Of a DNA stretch of 64,000 nt, positions 35,746-46,737 are shown piece after piece. The first letter of the stretch is position 1, and each line of letters opens with the position of its first letter. Both the position numbers and the translations under genes were made by a program. This DNA comes from Oasisia sp. SBJ-2009 (Eukaryota > Annelida > Polychaeta > Sabellida > Siboglinidae). The stretch covers positions 44,132,161 to 44,196,160 of the forward strand of contig OZ024860.1 of NCBI GenBank assembly GCA_964017155.1, written 5' to 3'. Under the pieces are notes generated by a model. That model worked only from the letters and a program-made list of their open reading frames with translations, made no database searches and was not told the origin of the DNA.

Positions 35746-36398
35746 ATCTGCTCTACTAGAACGTTGATTGCCATCCTCTTGCAGTTTCTATAGGCTACAC
35801 CCCTTCCTCCCATCACTGGCAAAATTCCTGAGAGAATAATCTGCTCAACTCTTGTCTTCTTCAGCTTCCCTACCAACTGTCTGTATCTTTGCACTACTCT
35901 AGTTGTCCCCTCCTTGTCTGCATTGTTCGTCCCTACATGTACTAATATAGATCCTCCCTGGCCATGCCCCAACACGTTCCCTACCCTTTCTGTCACATTC
36001 TCTATCCGAGAGCCCGGAAGACAAACAACAACATCTTCGCCTTTGTTTAAAGTCTTGTCTGTCTTTCTCAAAATTGAGTCGCCCATAAACACCCTTTCTG
36101 TTCTCGATGCTCCCTCAATCACTGCCTCAGAGTAGCTCCTCCGTGTTGCATCTCCCTGATCGTTGACTTTTCTTCCTCCCGCCTTCTCTGTTGTTCCTTT
36201 TTTCCCTGCGTCTTTTCGTCCTGTCATCATCCCTGTTATTGAATTCCCTTTCGGCACATTTACTCTCAGTTCCTTTCTTCCATTCATCTTTCCTCCGGTC
36301 ACATGAACTTCTCTCCTCTCCTGTCCCATTGTCCCCCCCTCATCTACTGTCACTTTCTCCCCTGTCACCTTCCTGCATGCCGTGCTTTCTCTTTTCAA
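35577..36398 (-). CDS. LINE ORF1: SGNH/GDSL-esterase-like protein
   Basis: The frame is open for 273 codons from a non-AUG codon; the first ATG is residue 24 (36329). Residues 1-100 are basic and low complexity. Residues ~103-265 form an SGNH-hydrolase-like domain: GDS at 106-108 (nucleophile Ser), GTNN at 156-159 and DGLH at 243-246 (Asp/His pair). Esterase-type ORF1 proteins are a known feature of CR1-group LINEs, where the domain may act on lipids or membranes. The frame ends TTA AAC TAG, and these bases with the preceding T make a slippery heptamer leading into ORF2. Confidence 0.85.
   Translation of the reverse strand: MKRESTACRKVTGEKVTVDEGGTMGQERREVHVTGGKMNGRKELRVNVPKGNSITGMMTGRKDAGKKGTTEKAGGRKVNDQGDATRRSYSEAVIEGASRTERVFMGDSILRKTDKTLNKGEDVVVCLPGSRIENVTERVGNVLGHGQGGSILVHVGTNNADKEGTTRVVQRYRQLVGKLKKTRVEQIILSGILPVMGGRGVAYRNCKRMAINVLVEQMCEEEGVGFVDLWGYFVGKEDMYMRDGLHLSGKGAAVFSENLLRSMDRGTGFSYLN
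35580..35586 (-). promoter_or_regulatory. Candidate -1 ribosomal frameshift site (T TTA AAC)
   Basis: In ORF1 frame the mRNA reads TAT TTA AAC TAG. Slippage by one base at T-TTA-AAC places the ribosome on TTT AAA CTA GAT, exactly the ORF2 frame. The heptamer fits X-XXY-YYZ and is directly followed by the ORF1 stop codon. Confidence 0.65.
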
Positions 36399-36734
36399 AG
36401 TAACAAGAGAACCAGTGTCTCGGGAGGGTCAAATATTGGTGTTTGAATAAATATTGTATGTTATTCACATATCTAACATTTCAGGATTAACATTAGGCAG
36501 AATGACAAGTTTAATGACAGTACTGAGCTCGGTATCATATGTTACTGGTCGCTGTAGAGGAGTTTATGTACAATGCATCAGTCTTGGTAAACATGAAAAA
36601 TTAGGCTTGCTGTTTGCCAGGTTGGTGGTCGCTATAGAAGGGATTTTACACATTGCATTGTTCTCAATGAAACAATACTATTGGGTTTGACATCATGTGC
36701 TGGTGGTTGCTGTAGTAAGGTTGTATGTGGTCAG

Positions 36735-36902
36735 GTGTGAATGACGATGATGAGACGAGGATTAAAGAGTTCATGAACTGGCACTTTGCCCGTGTCAAGA
36801 AGGGTCGGCGAGACATTCCCGTGAAGGAACTCCGAACTATCATCCCTGTCTTCATCCTAAGAACCTTTGCCATGAAAGAAGACCAGCCGTCACAGAAGAA
36901 AG
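36735..36902 (+). CDS. Right copy exon 2 equivalent
   Basis: The exon has acceptor TGGTCAG and donor GTCAGTG, 168 bp. It is 9 bp longer than the left exon: two extra codons (WH) and a rewritten 3' third of 18 rather than 17 residues. Confidence 0.85.
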
Positions 36903-39900
36903 GTCAGTGCTCACCAGGCACCATTTCTATAAATTTGCAAACCTGCAATCGCGTTGCAACATATAGAGAGGAAACAAATGCATAACTACAAGGTAGTAGG
37001 ATGGAAACATGTTTATAGCAAGAAATTGCAACCCTGTTTGACAGTTGTGTTTATGAATGCAGGGGTAGAACTTCAGCATTTATTTTACTAGACAGTGGGA
37101 CTAGTAAAGTCAAAAGTTTACTAGTCCACCAAAAGATTTACTAGTCTGCAGAAATAAAAATAAACAATCCAAATTTAAGTTGTTCCAATTTGTTTTTAAA
37201 CTAAAAAATAGTACATATTACAACCCCAGTTAAATAACAATGCACTTTTCATAAAGTTACCAAAGAAATAATACAGAAATAACAAAAGTAATTAATTAAA
37301 AAGTGAGGATGTGATCTGTATTAAAAACTGCGCAATTGAAAAAGAATGCCGATTGCACTTATTGACCGGCAGTATCACTGTACCATTATTAATTTTCTAT
37401 ATCATATATTTATATATTTATAATCATTTTGGAAATTTAGCTCACATTACAGTGTTATGGAAACAAAATGCTCTACTGGAATGTAATACTGGAAAATTAA
37501 AATATCACAGGAGAAAATTATAGACATCAAAGAACAGTTAATCTTACAAATAGTGCCCAGACAAGTTCATAGCTGGTGGCTATGTCATAATTTTTCAGAA
37601 AAGGAAGCTGCTGTAGCCAGTTGCCCACTGGCAACAATTTATCAACGTTTTAATGACTTGGTATTTAGTTACTACATCCGCCAGCCTGTGGATGTGTTGG
37701 GGTTAGGGTCACTGTGACTACAAAGACTTGATTGATTGATGTAGGGTGGGTAACACACATTGGGTTGGATTACACATTGACCTTTACTAGACAACCGGAC
37801 TAGTTATTAGGCAGGTTTACTAGTCCGCCCTTATCTTTACTAGTGTACGGACTAGTGGGTAGTTCTACCCCTGTGAATGTGATGTGCTGTTGACAGTTAA
37901 TAGGTCACTGTTTGACAGTTGTGTTCATGAATGTGACATTCTATTGACAGTGAAAGGACTGTGGGACAAACCTCCCAGTGGCTGGGACACAGCAGTGCCA
38001 TTCCTGGATCCCAACAACAAAGGAGACAAGGGCAAGCCAAAGAAGGAAGTGCTCATGCAGATGTTTGAGTATCTCGTCAAGGTGTACCAGGTAAGCACGC
38101 ATGAGGCTTAGAGGGAAGCATAAGGCACCTAAAGCAGTTCAAACCATTTGCTACTACAATCAACATTTTCATGTCAGTTGTTTACTCTGAATGCAGTGAA
38201 AATGTGTAAGATTAATTTTCAAAGAAATGTTGGTGCAATATTGTTATTTAGTCTCATAGCTTGTAATGAAGCTGCCTATTTTAACAATGGTCAGTTCACA
38301 TGCTTACTGATGTTTTTACAAAAAGTAGATATCACACATGCTTTGGACACAGTAGTGTAAGCATGACTGTCGCATGTTTCAGAGAGCTAATAACACCGCC
38401 TGGGATCTGACGAAAGGCCCAATCCAGGAGAGTGAGATGTTGACAGAATACAACGACGGAGGTAGACCTGTGGAAGTGGCGGATGATGCTGACAGTTACG
38501 ATTGGAACCCACTGGAAGATTGCAATCAACGCATCACGTTAAAGCTGCACTCTATGCAGGGTGAAAGGTGCCTGAGCACTGATGACATCGGCGTGCTGAA
38601 CGTGGCCAAAGGTATTTTTCTTGAATTGTCACTTCTGCAGAGACTTGTCACTTCTATAGACAATTGTGTAGGTCAGTGAAAGACGTTGTTGAGATGTGTG
38701 TATAAGTTGAAACACAAAGAACTGAAGGTGAATCAGTGATTTGCATCCGTGGTGGAGTGTTTCTTGTCCTTGCTGTTACAATGTTAATCTAAGCCTGCAT
38801 AGAATAGACACAAGTCCATTCAGAGATAATAATGCATATTATTACGTGCTAGCTAGTTTAATAAATAATACTACAATTACAAAACTGTGATGCATTGGTG
38901 TAAATATAAATGGAGGTAACATGAATTAAAATGTGACGTAGTAGGAGCATCGTAAGACATAAATATGTCAGTCGAAAGATAATAAAGTATATAAAATTAT
39001 GTAAGAACACTATTATATTCAAAGTTCACACACCCGAATATACATTGAATTCATTCAGCTATGGTATGTAGAGAAGAGTTCACACATTATACACAAGTAT
39101 GGATGAGTATAGTTACTTTCAGATGTTCTGTTCCGCGAGTACGGTTACTTTCAGATGTTCCACGAGTACATATACGGTTACTTTCAGATGTTTTGTTCCA
39201 CGGGTACGGTTACTTTCAGATGTTCTGCTCCACGATTATGGTTACTTTCAGATGTTCTGTTCCGGCTGTTTGGTCAGCTGGGCAAGAAGGAATCACTGAC
39301 GTACGCTCATGACTTTGAGTTGACACTTGACATTGTGAAAGTCACAAAAGGTCTGCCTCAGGAACACAAACAGAAGTGGCGGGAATTTGAAGGTAGGACA
39401 ATCCACATTATTTGCATAACTTATATGTCCATAAATGGCTGTAATTATCAGTAAAAGAGAACACAGGAATATACTGAATATCATTAGAAGCTCATCGCTC
39501 ACAATTCACAACATTTTAAAAAGAAAATACTTCACAAACGTTTCAGAGGTTTTGCACACTATGCTCAAATTTGTCATTGTGATAAGTTGAGCAAATTTCT
39601 GCAATGTGATCTGGGCAAACAAATGGCAAATAGAAACATTCAGATCATATAATTATTTTACACAGGAAACCCAAATGATTGCGTGGTACATTTTTATTTA
39701 AAGTGATGTGCTTCTAATGTGATTGCGCCAATAAGAAATATACAGTACGTAAAATGACTGCATATCGGTGAGTAGAACACACATACATTGCTTATTTTGG
39801 GTCAGTCACACAAAGAGTTGCCACGTGAAATGTAAATGTAGCAATTAAACCACGGTAGCAGTCGTGTTGAAACACAAAATCTGTTTTACACAGAGACCAC

Positions 39901-42900
39901 GGAGTGAGTGTGATGTGTGAGAATATGTCTAGGGACAGACCACACACGCTGCTTTCAACGTCCATTGCACATGCACACCGATGTACTTTAGAACAGTAAG
40001 AAACAGCTACTTAGTAGCTATTAACACCAAGCCATGGTGCATGGCTAGCACTGCTGCACACACCCATCTGTCTTTTTGGCCAAGCGACACTATTTAAAGG
40101 TGACAAATTCATGGTTTGGAGAATGTATGAACCAGTGATGTGGCTGATAACAAAATTACATGCATGTGCCGGGTTTGAAGTTTCCGCCCATATCTAAATT
40201 CTAGTCTTTTCTCTCTTCTGTAGACAAATGGTATCTAATAGTCGCGAGGCACATGAGATGAGCTTGAAGAGAAAAATGAGATAAAATGGGCAGAGTTGCG
40301 GGGCAGACGTGAGGGTAAGAGCGCAGAACTAGCGTCACCAACTGAAGGAAGCAGACTCCTCATGTCTCATTCTAATTGGCTGGCGTCATATCTTTAAGAA
40401 AAGTTTTTTTTCCAGTCGTGACCAAATTTGCAACGTATTAAATCAGTTTGAAAGAAGGTTTAAATGTTATCGTGGTTTTGATTACGCAATTTTGTATATT
40501 TCACCTTTGTTTCATACAGACATAATGCACTGGAAATTAAATAAAGGAAGGATGTTTTTTTAAAGATATGTCAGTTAATTAAAAGATACGAAATTTCACA
40601 AGGAGTGTGACCCTTTAACCACATTTATCAATAATTACCACAACCCAGTGTGACTTCACGTGTTTGAATGAATGAAATAAAATGCTCCAGTTCGACTAAC
40701 ATAGATCTGTCTAACTGTAGAGGTGGACTCATTGTTTCAAATACAAATGTCGCTAAGCTGCCACAAGGCTGTCTATATCAATATCAGTGTGTGTAAACTG
40801 AATAATGTTTCCAGTGGGTGTATTTGTCATTCCATGTGACCCACTAATGCCCTGCACATTGTTTGGTGAACGAGACGTATGTAAATGAGTCTGCCTCTAC
40901 CCACCTAACAAATTTGGCTTGTTTCACGTTGTATCTATGGAGTTTGTGTATTTGTTATTGCAAGTATAAGTCTTACAGACATTCTGTGAAAGCAATAGTA
41001 GTTTTTCCTTAGTGTTAACCGTCTTGCATCTTCTGCTGTAGTTGCGTTAACTTTGGTAATCTTATGCCAGTAAGTACGATGTAAATCCTGCAATTTAAGA
41101 ATAACAATTAATAGAAGTAATGTGCAATATGCTTTACTTATATTCCTTTTTCTTGTAGGTGAAGTAAACAAGTTGAACACCGCGTCATGCCCTCAGACGA
41201 TGGTAGGTGTTCCTGATCACACCGCCCAATAAAACAATTCAAAGTTCTTCTCACATAATAAATGGAAACTTGACCTTGACTGGTATCAAACATTGAGCAT
41301 AATTGTCCAAAACAATTTGGTTTCTTCCATGTGGTATTATTTTAGATTATTTAACTTGTGTGTATAGTAAGCGCAGACAAATTGCTAAATGAATAAGTTA
41401 TAGGTCTACAGTTTTTGCCAGCAGTTATGGTTTAAATAAACTTGACTAATGTTTCACAAGAAGGACATAAAAATATTTGGTTGAATTTGTTTACATACTC
41501 AGGCTGACATATTGGATTTGTTTCAGTTGAGGCAATCATAGTTAGTAAACTGGCTCAGTAAACATGATCAGTAGTTGGTTGGATCCCATTACATTCCGCC
41601 AGTCTTATCAGTTGTAATTACCTGTCTAAACCAGTCAACTGCCAGTCTTCAAGACTGGTAGACTGGTCTCTGGCTAAGTCTCTGCAGTGTACTGATACAA
41701 ACATTGTTTTGATTCAGGAGAAACTGCAGCTGCTCAGTGATGAGAGCTTCAAAGAGCTGGGAATCTCCACACAACACAATCCCCTTGTGTCTGGCCAGAC
41801 GGACGACTTCAGCAATGTCTTGTCAGTGCGGGAGAACCTCGAAGAACTCATGTTCTTGGGAAGCGATGCTGTTGGCAAGAAGGTCACCGAGAACGAAGCC
41901 AAGTTTGCCATTGCTGATGCTGTCGTCTCTGAGGACAAGACCGGAGAATTAATGGATTCTTCGCTGGGGTTCTCGTTGGAAGACAGCATTTTCCTGAGGA
42001 TGTTTAGTGAAGACAACAACGAAGATGTGCTGGATGTAAGCCCTGTACCTGATATAACGGATTACTTCAAAGAGATTGATTGGAGCGAGACCCTGGGGAA
42101 TTTGGAAATGCCACATGATGACAACCTGATACAAGACGGAGGGGAGTCATGCGAAGATGTCCACACGCCGAGCTTGGACCACTGCGTGCCTCCTGTAGGT
42201 GACACCAACACAGGTGACATCGGTAACAATGACATCTCCATACACCAGCGGGAACGCCACGACTCCATTGACAACGATCACTCATATATCCGGAAGGATG
42301 AGATGACATCGATCCTCAGTCCGACTAGCAATGTGTGCAATCAAGTGGAAAGACTGAGAATCTCCTCCCCCAGCTGGGATCCCGAACCCGTGAAGATAGG
42401 CACAAAACGAGGCTATACGGACGCTGGGAACGACCTTGTGAGTAATTTCTCTGAAAATTCTGATTGTTGCACATAGAAATGTGGATGTCATAGCTGTGTT
42501 TTGCTGTTGTTCGTAATATGTGCAGACGTTAATAAATTAGCGGCTTATTGGGGAAATGTCATTAGGTTACGTCACGTGTCAGTTGTTCAGAAACAGTAGC
42601 GTTGTATTGGTAACCTGGTATTGTTAAATATATTTGTTTTCGTGTTTGTTTTAATTTAATTGATGCAGGAAATATAAGACTGTTTCACTAATATTTCAGG
42701 CTGTGTGGTCAGCTGCCAGAGAACATATTTGGGATATTTAACCTACCGTTTGGTGTATATATAGTATTTCATGACAACATTTCGTAACCACATTTGGACG
42801 TATCGTACAACATTTCAGCCAGCTACATTTATATTTCTCAACTTTTTACGGACAACATGAAACTTAGTCTGAAATGTATGTAAAATATAGTGAGGTAATG

Positions 42901-43633
42901 TGTAACAGGGAGTAAAATAATGTGTAACAGGGAGTTGACATGATGGGTTGTCTACAAAATGGAAACTTCACAAATGTTTGTGGATGTAAACTAACCAGTA
43001 TCCATTATAGTGCCAACAATGTTTGGTTATAAAAATATTAATCTGAATATTCAAATTGTAGCCAGTCAGGTGTTTCACACTTACTCAGAGGGATTTGGCA
43101 GGCTGTAAACATTCAATATTTGTTGTCAAGAGAGCATTGTGTTGGTTGTATTAATTAATATAAAAACAAGGAACTGATAACCTCCCTTTAAAAGTCAGAT
43201 ATGTACATCTGGGAACTGCACATTTATCTGTAGGTTTCATGTCTGATCACTGTGCAATGAAGCGTGACGGGTGTTGTTTGTGGCTTGTAGGGACCAAAGC
43301 ATAGACGGACGGAAGACATGGACATTGATGCCTATGACGGAGACGGAGGAGGTGAGTTGGGGAGATGGGGGAGATGGGAGAGGGTGACAGGGATAACTAG
43401 GAAGTGAACGAGGAGGGTGGGAGGGGAACAGGGAGAGAATGTGTGATTAACAATGGAATAGATTAGTGACCTACCAAGGAATAATGCAGCAGAGTGAATG
43501 GAAAGGATTTGGAATTGGTCAGATGTTGAGTTACCACTGAAACTCATTCTGCACTTCCTTAAACGCAATTTCTCTTGTTGCAGATTCATTCAACTTGGGA
43601 GGAGCAATACTAACGCTGGCTGATGCCATATAG
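36735..43633 (+). CDS. Unrecognised multi-exon gene, right copy (8 exons, 5' exon not found)
   Basis: Exons 36735-36902, 37951-38090, 38383-38611, 39252-39392, 41159-41202, 41718-42437, 43291-43351 and 43584-43633 join in frame (1553 nt, 516 codons plus stop). All splice sites are canonical and there is no frameshift or premature stop. It is the paralogue of the gene on the left arm. No phase-1 coding exon with an ATG matching left exon 1 was found upstream. The LINE at 32591-36430 sits directly at the edge of the homologous region, so the copy may be 5'-truncated or use a new first exon. Because it is open it may be functional, or it may be kept open by gene conversion. Confidence 0.75.
36902..37059. 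other. Right-arm intron before the hAT-like insertion
   Basis: Donor side of the intron. It ends in the duplicated acceptor-like region TTTGACAGTTGTGTTTATGA. Confidence 0.4.
37060..37873. mobile_element. hAT-like non-autonomous DNA transposon, right arm only
   Basis: Perfect 13-bp terminal inverted repeats CAGGGGTAGAACT/AGTTCTACCCCTG bound 814 bp. The subterminal regions contain repeated TTTACTAGTC motifs on both strands, as often seen at hAT ends. TGAATG is present on both sides, a partial target-site duplication. There is no transposase coding region, and the element is absent from the left arm. Confidence 0.8.
37951..38090 (+). CDS. Right copy exon 3 equivalent
   Basis: The exon has acceptor CTATTGACAG and donor GTAAGC, 140 bp. 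The acceptor region is tandemly duplicated upstream (37036-37059 plus 37874-37893, repeated at 37913-37950), and a hAT-like element is inserted into the outer duplicate. Confidence 0.9.
38383..38611 (+). CDS. Right copy exon 4 equivalent
   Basis: The exon is 229 bp, phase 0 to phase 1, with acceptor TGTTTCAG and donor GTATTT. Its protein is nearly identical to the left exon at 6655-6883. Confidence 0.9.
39100..39262 (+). repeat. Same 32-bp splice-acceptor repeat, right copy (5 units)
   Basis: Five consecutive copies of TTACTTTCAG followed by ATGTT lie just before exon 5. One unit has a deletion inside the exon-derived part and one an expanded linker. Confidence 0.95.
39252..39392 (+). CDS. 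Right copy exon 5 equivalent
   Basis: The exon is 141 bp, phase 1 on both sides. Its acceptor is the last of five copies of the 32-bp acceptor repeat at 39100-39262. Relative to the left copy it has Gln for His in GLPQEHKQ. Confidence 0.9.
40093..40618. mobile_element. Possible MITE in the right-arm intron
   Basis: The ends TTTAAAGGTGACA and TGTGACCCTTTAA are roughly inverted. The whole interval is absent from the shorter left intron (4070-4771). No coding capacity. Confidence 0.4.
41159..41202 (+). CDS. Right copy exon 6 equivalent (mini-exon)
   Basis: A long pyrimidine tract and TTGTAG precede 44 bp, followed by donor GTAGGT. The phases are the same as in the left mini-exon, and the peptide is diverged. 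Confidence 0.75.
41718..42437 (+). CDS. Right copy exon 7 equivalent (large acidic exon)
   Basis: The exon has acceptor GATTCAG and donor GTGAGT, 720 bp, 240 codons. The middle 399 bp are identical to the left copy. After HSYI the sequence diverges (RKDEMTSILSPTSN here, QKNEMAMISSPTGK in the left copy). Confidence 0.9.
43291..43351 (+). CDS. Right copy exon 8 equivalent
   Basis: The exon is 61 bp with acceptor TGGCTTGTAG and donor GTGAGT. It is identical in sequence to left exon 8. Confidence 0.85.
43584..43633 (+). CDS. Right copy exon 9 equivalent and stop
   Basis: After acceptor TTGTTGCAG the exon reads DSFNLGGAILTLADAI and TAG at 43631-43633. Confidence 0.85.
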
Positions 43634-43957
43634 CAGGGCACTGGCGGCAGATGGGTAAGTGTGCACGAATTCCAGGAAACATGTAATAGAAATTACTTTA
43701 AGATGTAGATAATGTCCTTTATAAACCTCTGCCATTTAAAAAGTACCATTTCCCCCGTATGTTTGACCCTAAAGGGAAAATGTGAGGCTCGTTCATATAG
43801 ACAATGCTTTTTTCAAAACAATCCACTAGATGGTGCCACCAGAAACTAAAGAATGATAAGGTTACATGTTATATGGTTACATTGGGCTGGGTGTGGTTGT
43901 CATGGAAATGTCAGGTTTGGCCCACTTGATAACTAAAGTGAATTAACATGTTTCTAC

Positions 43958-43963
43958 AATAAA
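43958..43963 (+). terminator. Polyadenylation signal of the right gene
   Basis: AATAAA about 325 bp after the stop, in the same relative position as in the left arm. Confidence 0.55.
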
Positions 43964-44837
43964 AATGGTCAGTTGTTACGCTGAATAATTTGTAAAGGTT
44001 TTTGAACTAGCAACTGCCGTCTTTCTCTGGAGTTTCTGTAATTATGTTTATGAGCAGAGAGAGTGACTTGATAGTTCTTAGATAGCATGTCAACGTGTCT
44101 AGTTGAGTTGACTTCAGATGCCTAGGCCAACTTGGCCCTTCGCTGTCCTCCAGGATGTCACATGTCACATGCCTTCACCTCTGGTTGTCATTTAGTTGTA
44201 ACGACCATCTGTCCTTTCTGGCATAGCAATTTTTAGAACAAGCCAGTTTAGTATTATCATTATTAAAATCCTGTTGTTCATAACGATATAGATTTACTTA
44301 TGTCTTAATATCTGATGAACCTGTTATGAATTGGATCAATCTTTCTTCAGATGTTTGCGTCTGACTCGTTGACAACAGCACAACCAGAATGCGCACTCAC
44401 CTTTCACCTGTTCAGCTGCCTGCTGTACAGATGTGATGTGTACATACCTTTGTACAGAAACAGACTTGATGAACTGAGTAAAAATGCTTCAAAACGAGTG
44501 TACGTGGTACCTCAAAAAAATACGCTGTATATATTCTAGAGTTGTGGTTCTTAATTGTGCTTATTACTTGCATATACACGTAGAAACAGACAGGATGAAA
44601 TGAGTAAGTGCTACCCCAAAAAATACACAGCATATATTCTAGAACTGTGGTTGTTAATTGTGTGTTGTACTTTTGACTACTTGTATAATACATATAAGCA
44701 TGTTGGCTAACTCCTGAAACATTTCAATACGCACCTTGTGTGACGTAGTTATAAGATTGATTTTCGTTTCTTCTGTGCTACTACTGGTTATGAATTAGGT
44801 GTTCTTTGTGCTGTGCAAAATATATCGTGGGTGCTTG

Positions 44838-44853
44838 TGTGTGTGTGTGTGTG
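44838..44853. repeat. (GT)n microsatellite
   Basis: Eight GT units just beyond the right arm boundary. Confidence 0.85.
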
Positions 44854-45074
44854 GGTAGTGTAGTGATGAGCTTCTTCCTAAAATGCTAGTGCCCCGTGTT
44901 CAATATGTAGACTAGGCAGGCATAGCAGTTAGCTTAAAAACCTAGCTATCAACATTGGGGACTGTATCACCCGTTACTGTCGTGACTTGGACTGAAATGT
45001 AGAAGAACCACTGAGGATGACAAAGGTTGGCATGGCAATAATTTTCTTAAAACAGCTGATAAATACTTGAGTAA

Positions 45075-45125
45075 AATGCAGAATGAGTTTCAGTGGTAAC
45101 TCAACATCTGACCAATTCCAAAAGG
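45075..45125 (-). repeat. 50-bp inverted copy of a segment of the right gene's last intron
   Basis: TGCAGAATGAGTTTCAGTGG and following bases up to ACCAATTCCAAA match the reverse complement of 43509-43557 and the forward sequence at 1237-1283. Confidence 0.75.
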
Positions 45126-45510
45126 CCATAACCATAATATTTACACACTAGTCTGTTGATAGAATATTGCTGGAAACAATCAGGATATAGTTGGGTAGTT
45201 TGTATTGTGAATATGGTAGTAGGTGAGATGTTTTGTATGTGATAGTATCTTAACATAGAAATACGTACGTGCTTAATGTAATGGCTTGATAAGAAGGGAC
45301 TTAGTTAAATTGCTTAAAGCAAATCCACACGTTATTTGTTTCATTAGTGATATTTATGTAAAGAATATTTTATCAAATTATTTGCATTAAGTTTTGTTGT
45401 AGACTTGTTGATAATTGTCACCCCATGCAATCACTGACGTAATTAATTTAACAACTATTTACTGATTAATGTATTTGTATGTTTAAAATATATTTGAAGC
45501 TGAAAGTAAA

Positions 45511-45592
45511 AGCTGACTTTGCAATAATTACCCATGTTTGATATCTGCACTGACTTTGCAATAATTATCCATGTTTGATATCTGCAATTAAG
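45511..45592. repeat. ~41-bp tandem duplication
   Basis: CTGACTTTGCAATAATTACC followed by CATGTTTGATATCTGCA is present twice in direct tandem with one change. Confidence 0.9.
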
Positions 45593-46153
45593 ACAATTGT
45601 TTCACTGAATGTACATGGTCGATTCGTTGTTTGGGTGGCAACTATGTTATAAATTGTTTATCTAATAAACATGTACAAAGCAAACATTCTTGAGATTAAT
45701 TTAATCTAGCCGAGTCGAAGATGTAAACCACGATATAACTCGTTTTTCCATTTAAATAATTAATTGCCGTTTGTTTAGTGTATTCGTTGAAGAGTTGAAA
45801 CATTGCTAAGGCAAATGATCGAAATAGTGGCGCCACCTTGTGTTGGCGATGTAAAGCGAAGCCACAGTGACGTGTTTTTATTTGTTTGAGAATACCATTG
45901 AGCAGAGTGCTACAAATTGAGCGATTAATCTTTGAGTTCAAACCGTCACCAGTATTTTACAGGCTAATAATAATACAACTTTATTAACTCTAACCACAGA
46001 TCGTAGTACGTGTACAAGGTACATTACCGAGTTCACCAGTGGCACCTCTGGTGTATAAAATAAAACTACATTCCACAACCGCTGCTAGAGGTATTAATCC
46101 AGTCTTTGTCACTATTATAGTGCTATTACGATAGGTCATATAACGACGATGGT
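45593..46153. other. No gene recognised
   Basis: Unique-looking sequence. An ORF on the minus strand (45696-45941) has no supporting features. Confidence 0.35.
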
Positions 46154-46665
46154 TTTAAAGGGATAGCCAGTGAGAGGTTCACAGTATTAAGTTACAAATG
46201 TATAATATATTGGTTGTGCCTAGTAATTGTGCACAATTATCGTTAATAAACAATTAGTTATAGTTTAATTGTATCAAAAACATGCTATCTTAGATTCAGG
46301 GCGCTGGCTGCCACCTTCAGGCACAGATCCAGTGACGTAAGCCAAATCGTTTACGTAGGCAAGGATTGGCGGAATAGTGATAGTGACGTAAGCAATCCGC
46401 GACGTACTGAATACATCAAATACCACTGGACATAGGATGTTCGGATGCGCCAGTGACGTAAACCGCTTACGTCACTGGCGCATGCACATAAGTCTCAAGA
46501 TGGCAGCGCCCTAAATCCAACATGGAGTGTTTCTTGGACAATTATACTTTACTTAATTGTATATTCACGAACTTTGTGCACAATTACTATGCACAACCAA
46601 TTAATGTATTATACATCTGTAAGTAAATGCTGTGAATCTCTCACTGATTGGAGTGTCCCTTTAAG
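46154..46665. mobile_element. Foldback MITE with ~170-bp inverted arms and CRE-like boxes
   Basis: The ends TTTTAAAGGGA and TCCCTTTAAG invert. Farther in, AGTAATTGTGCACAATTA pairs with TTGTGCACAATTACTATGCA, and GGGCGCTGGCTGCC with GGCAGCGCCC. The centre holds a perfect 15-bp palindrome arm GCGCCAGTGACGTAA around 5 nt, and four TGACGTAA boxes in total. Confidence 0.8.
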
Positions 46666-46678
46666 ACATACTAATACC

Positions 46679-46737
46679 ACTGTGGATACACGGGTATTCT
46701 CTACGACTACGTAGTGGATACACGGGTATCCATTACG
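46679..46737. repeat. Short tandem duplication
   Basis: GTGGATACACGGGTAT followed by TC or CC occurs twice. Confidence 0.75.

Larger units (their letters stand above)
32591..36430 (-). mobile_element. Near-complete CR1/L2-type non-LTR retrotransposon
   Basis: Two overlapping open frames without internal stops (36398-35577 and 35745-32698) encode an esterase-type ORF1 and an endonuclease/reverse transcriptase ORF2. The 3' end carries three copies of AAATCTTGTT, as in LINE 3' terminal microsatellites. The 5' end near 36430 seems to fall inside ORF1: a TGA is in frame shortly upstream and there is no long 5'UTR, so slight 5' truncation is likely. It abuts the inner edge of the right duplication arm. 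Confidence 0.95.
36440..44810 (+). repeat. Right arm of a large inverted duplication
   Basis: Reverse-complement partner of the 100-9090 segment. Its inner edge coincides with the 5' end of the LINE at 32591-36430. Compared with the left arm it lacks the SINE found there at 3240-3432. It carries a hAT-like element (37060-37873) and about 1 kb of extra sequence in the intron at 39393-41158. The gene it carries remains open in every exon that can be matched. Confidence 0.9.
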
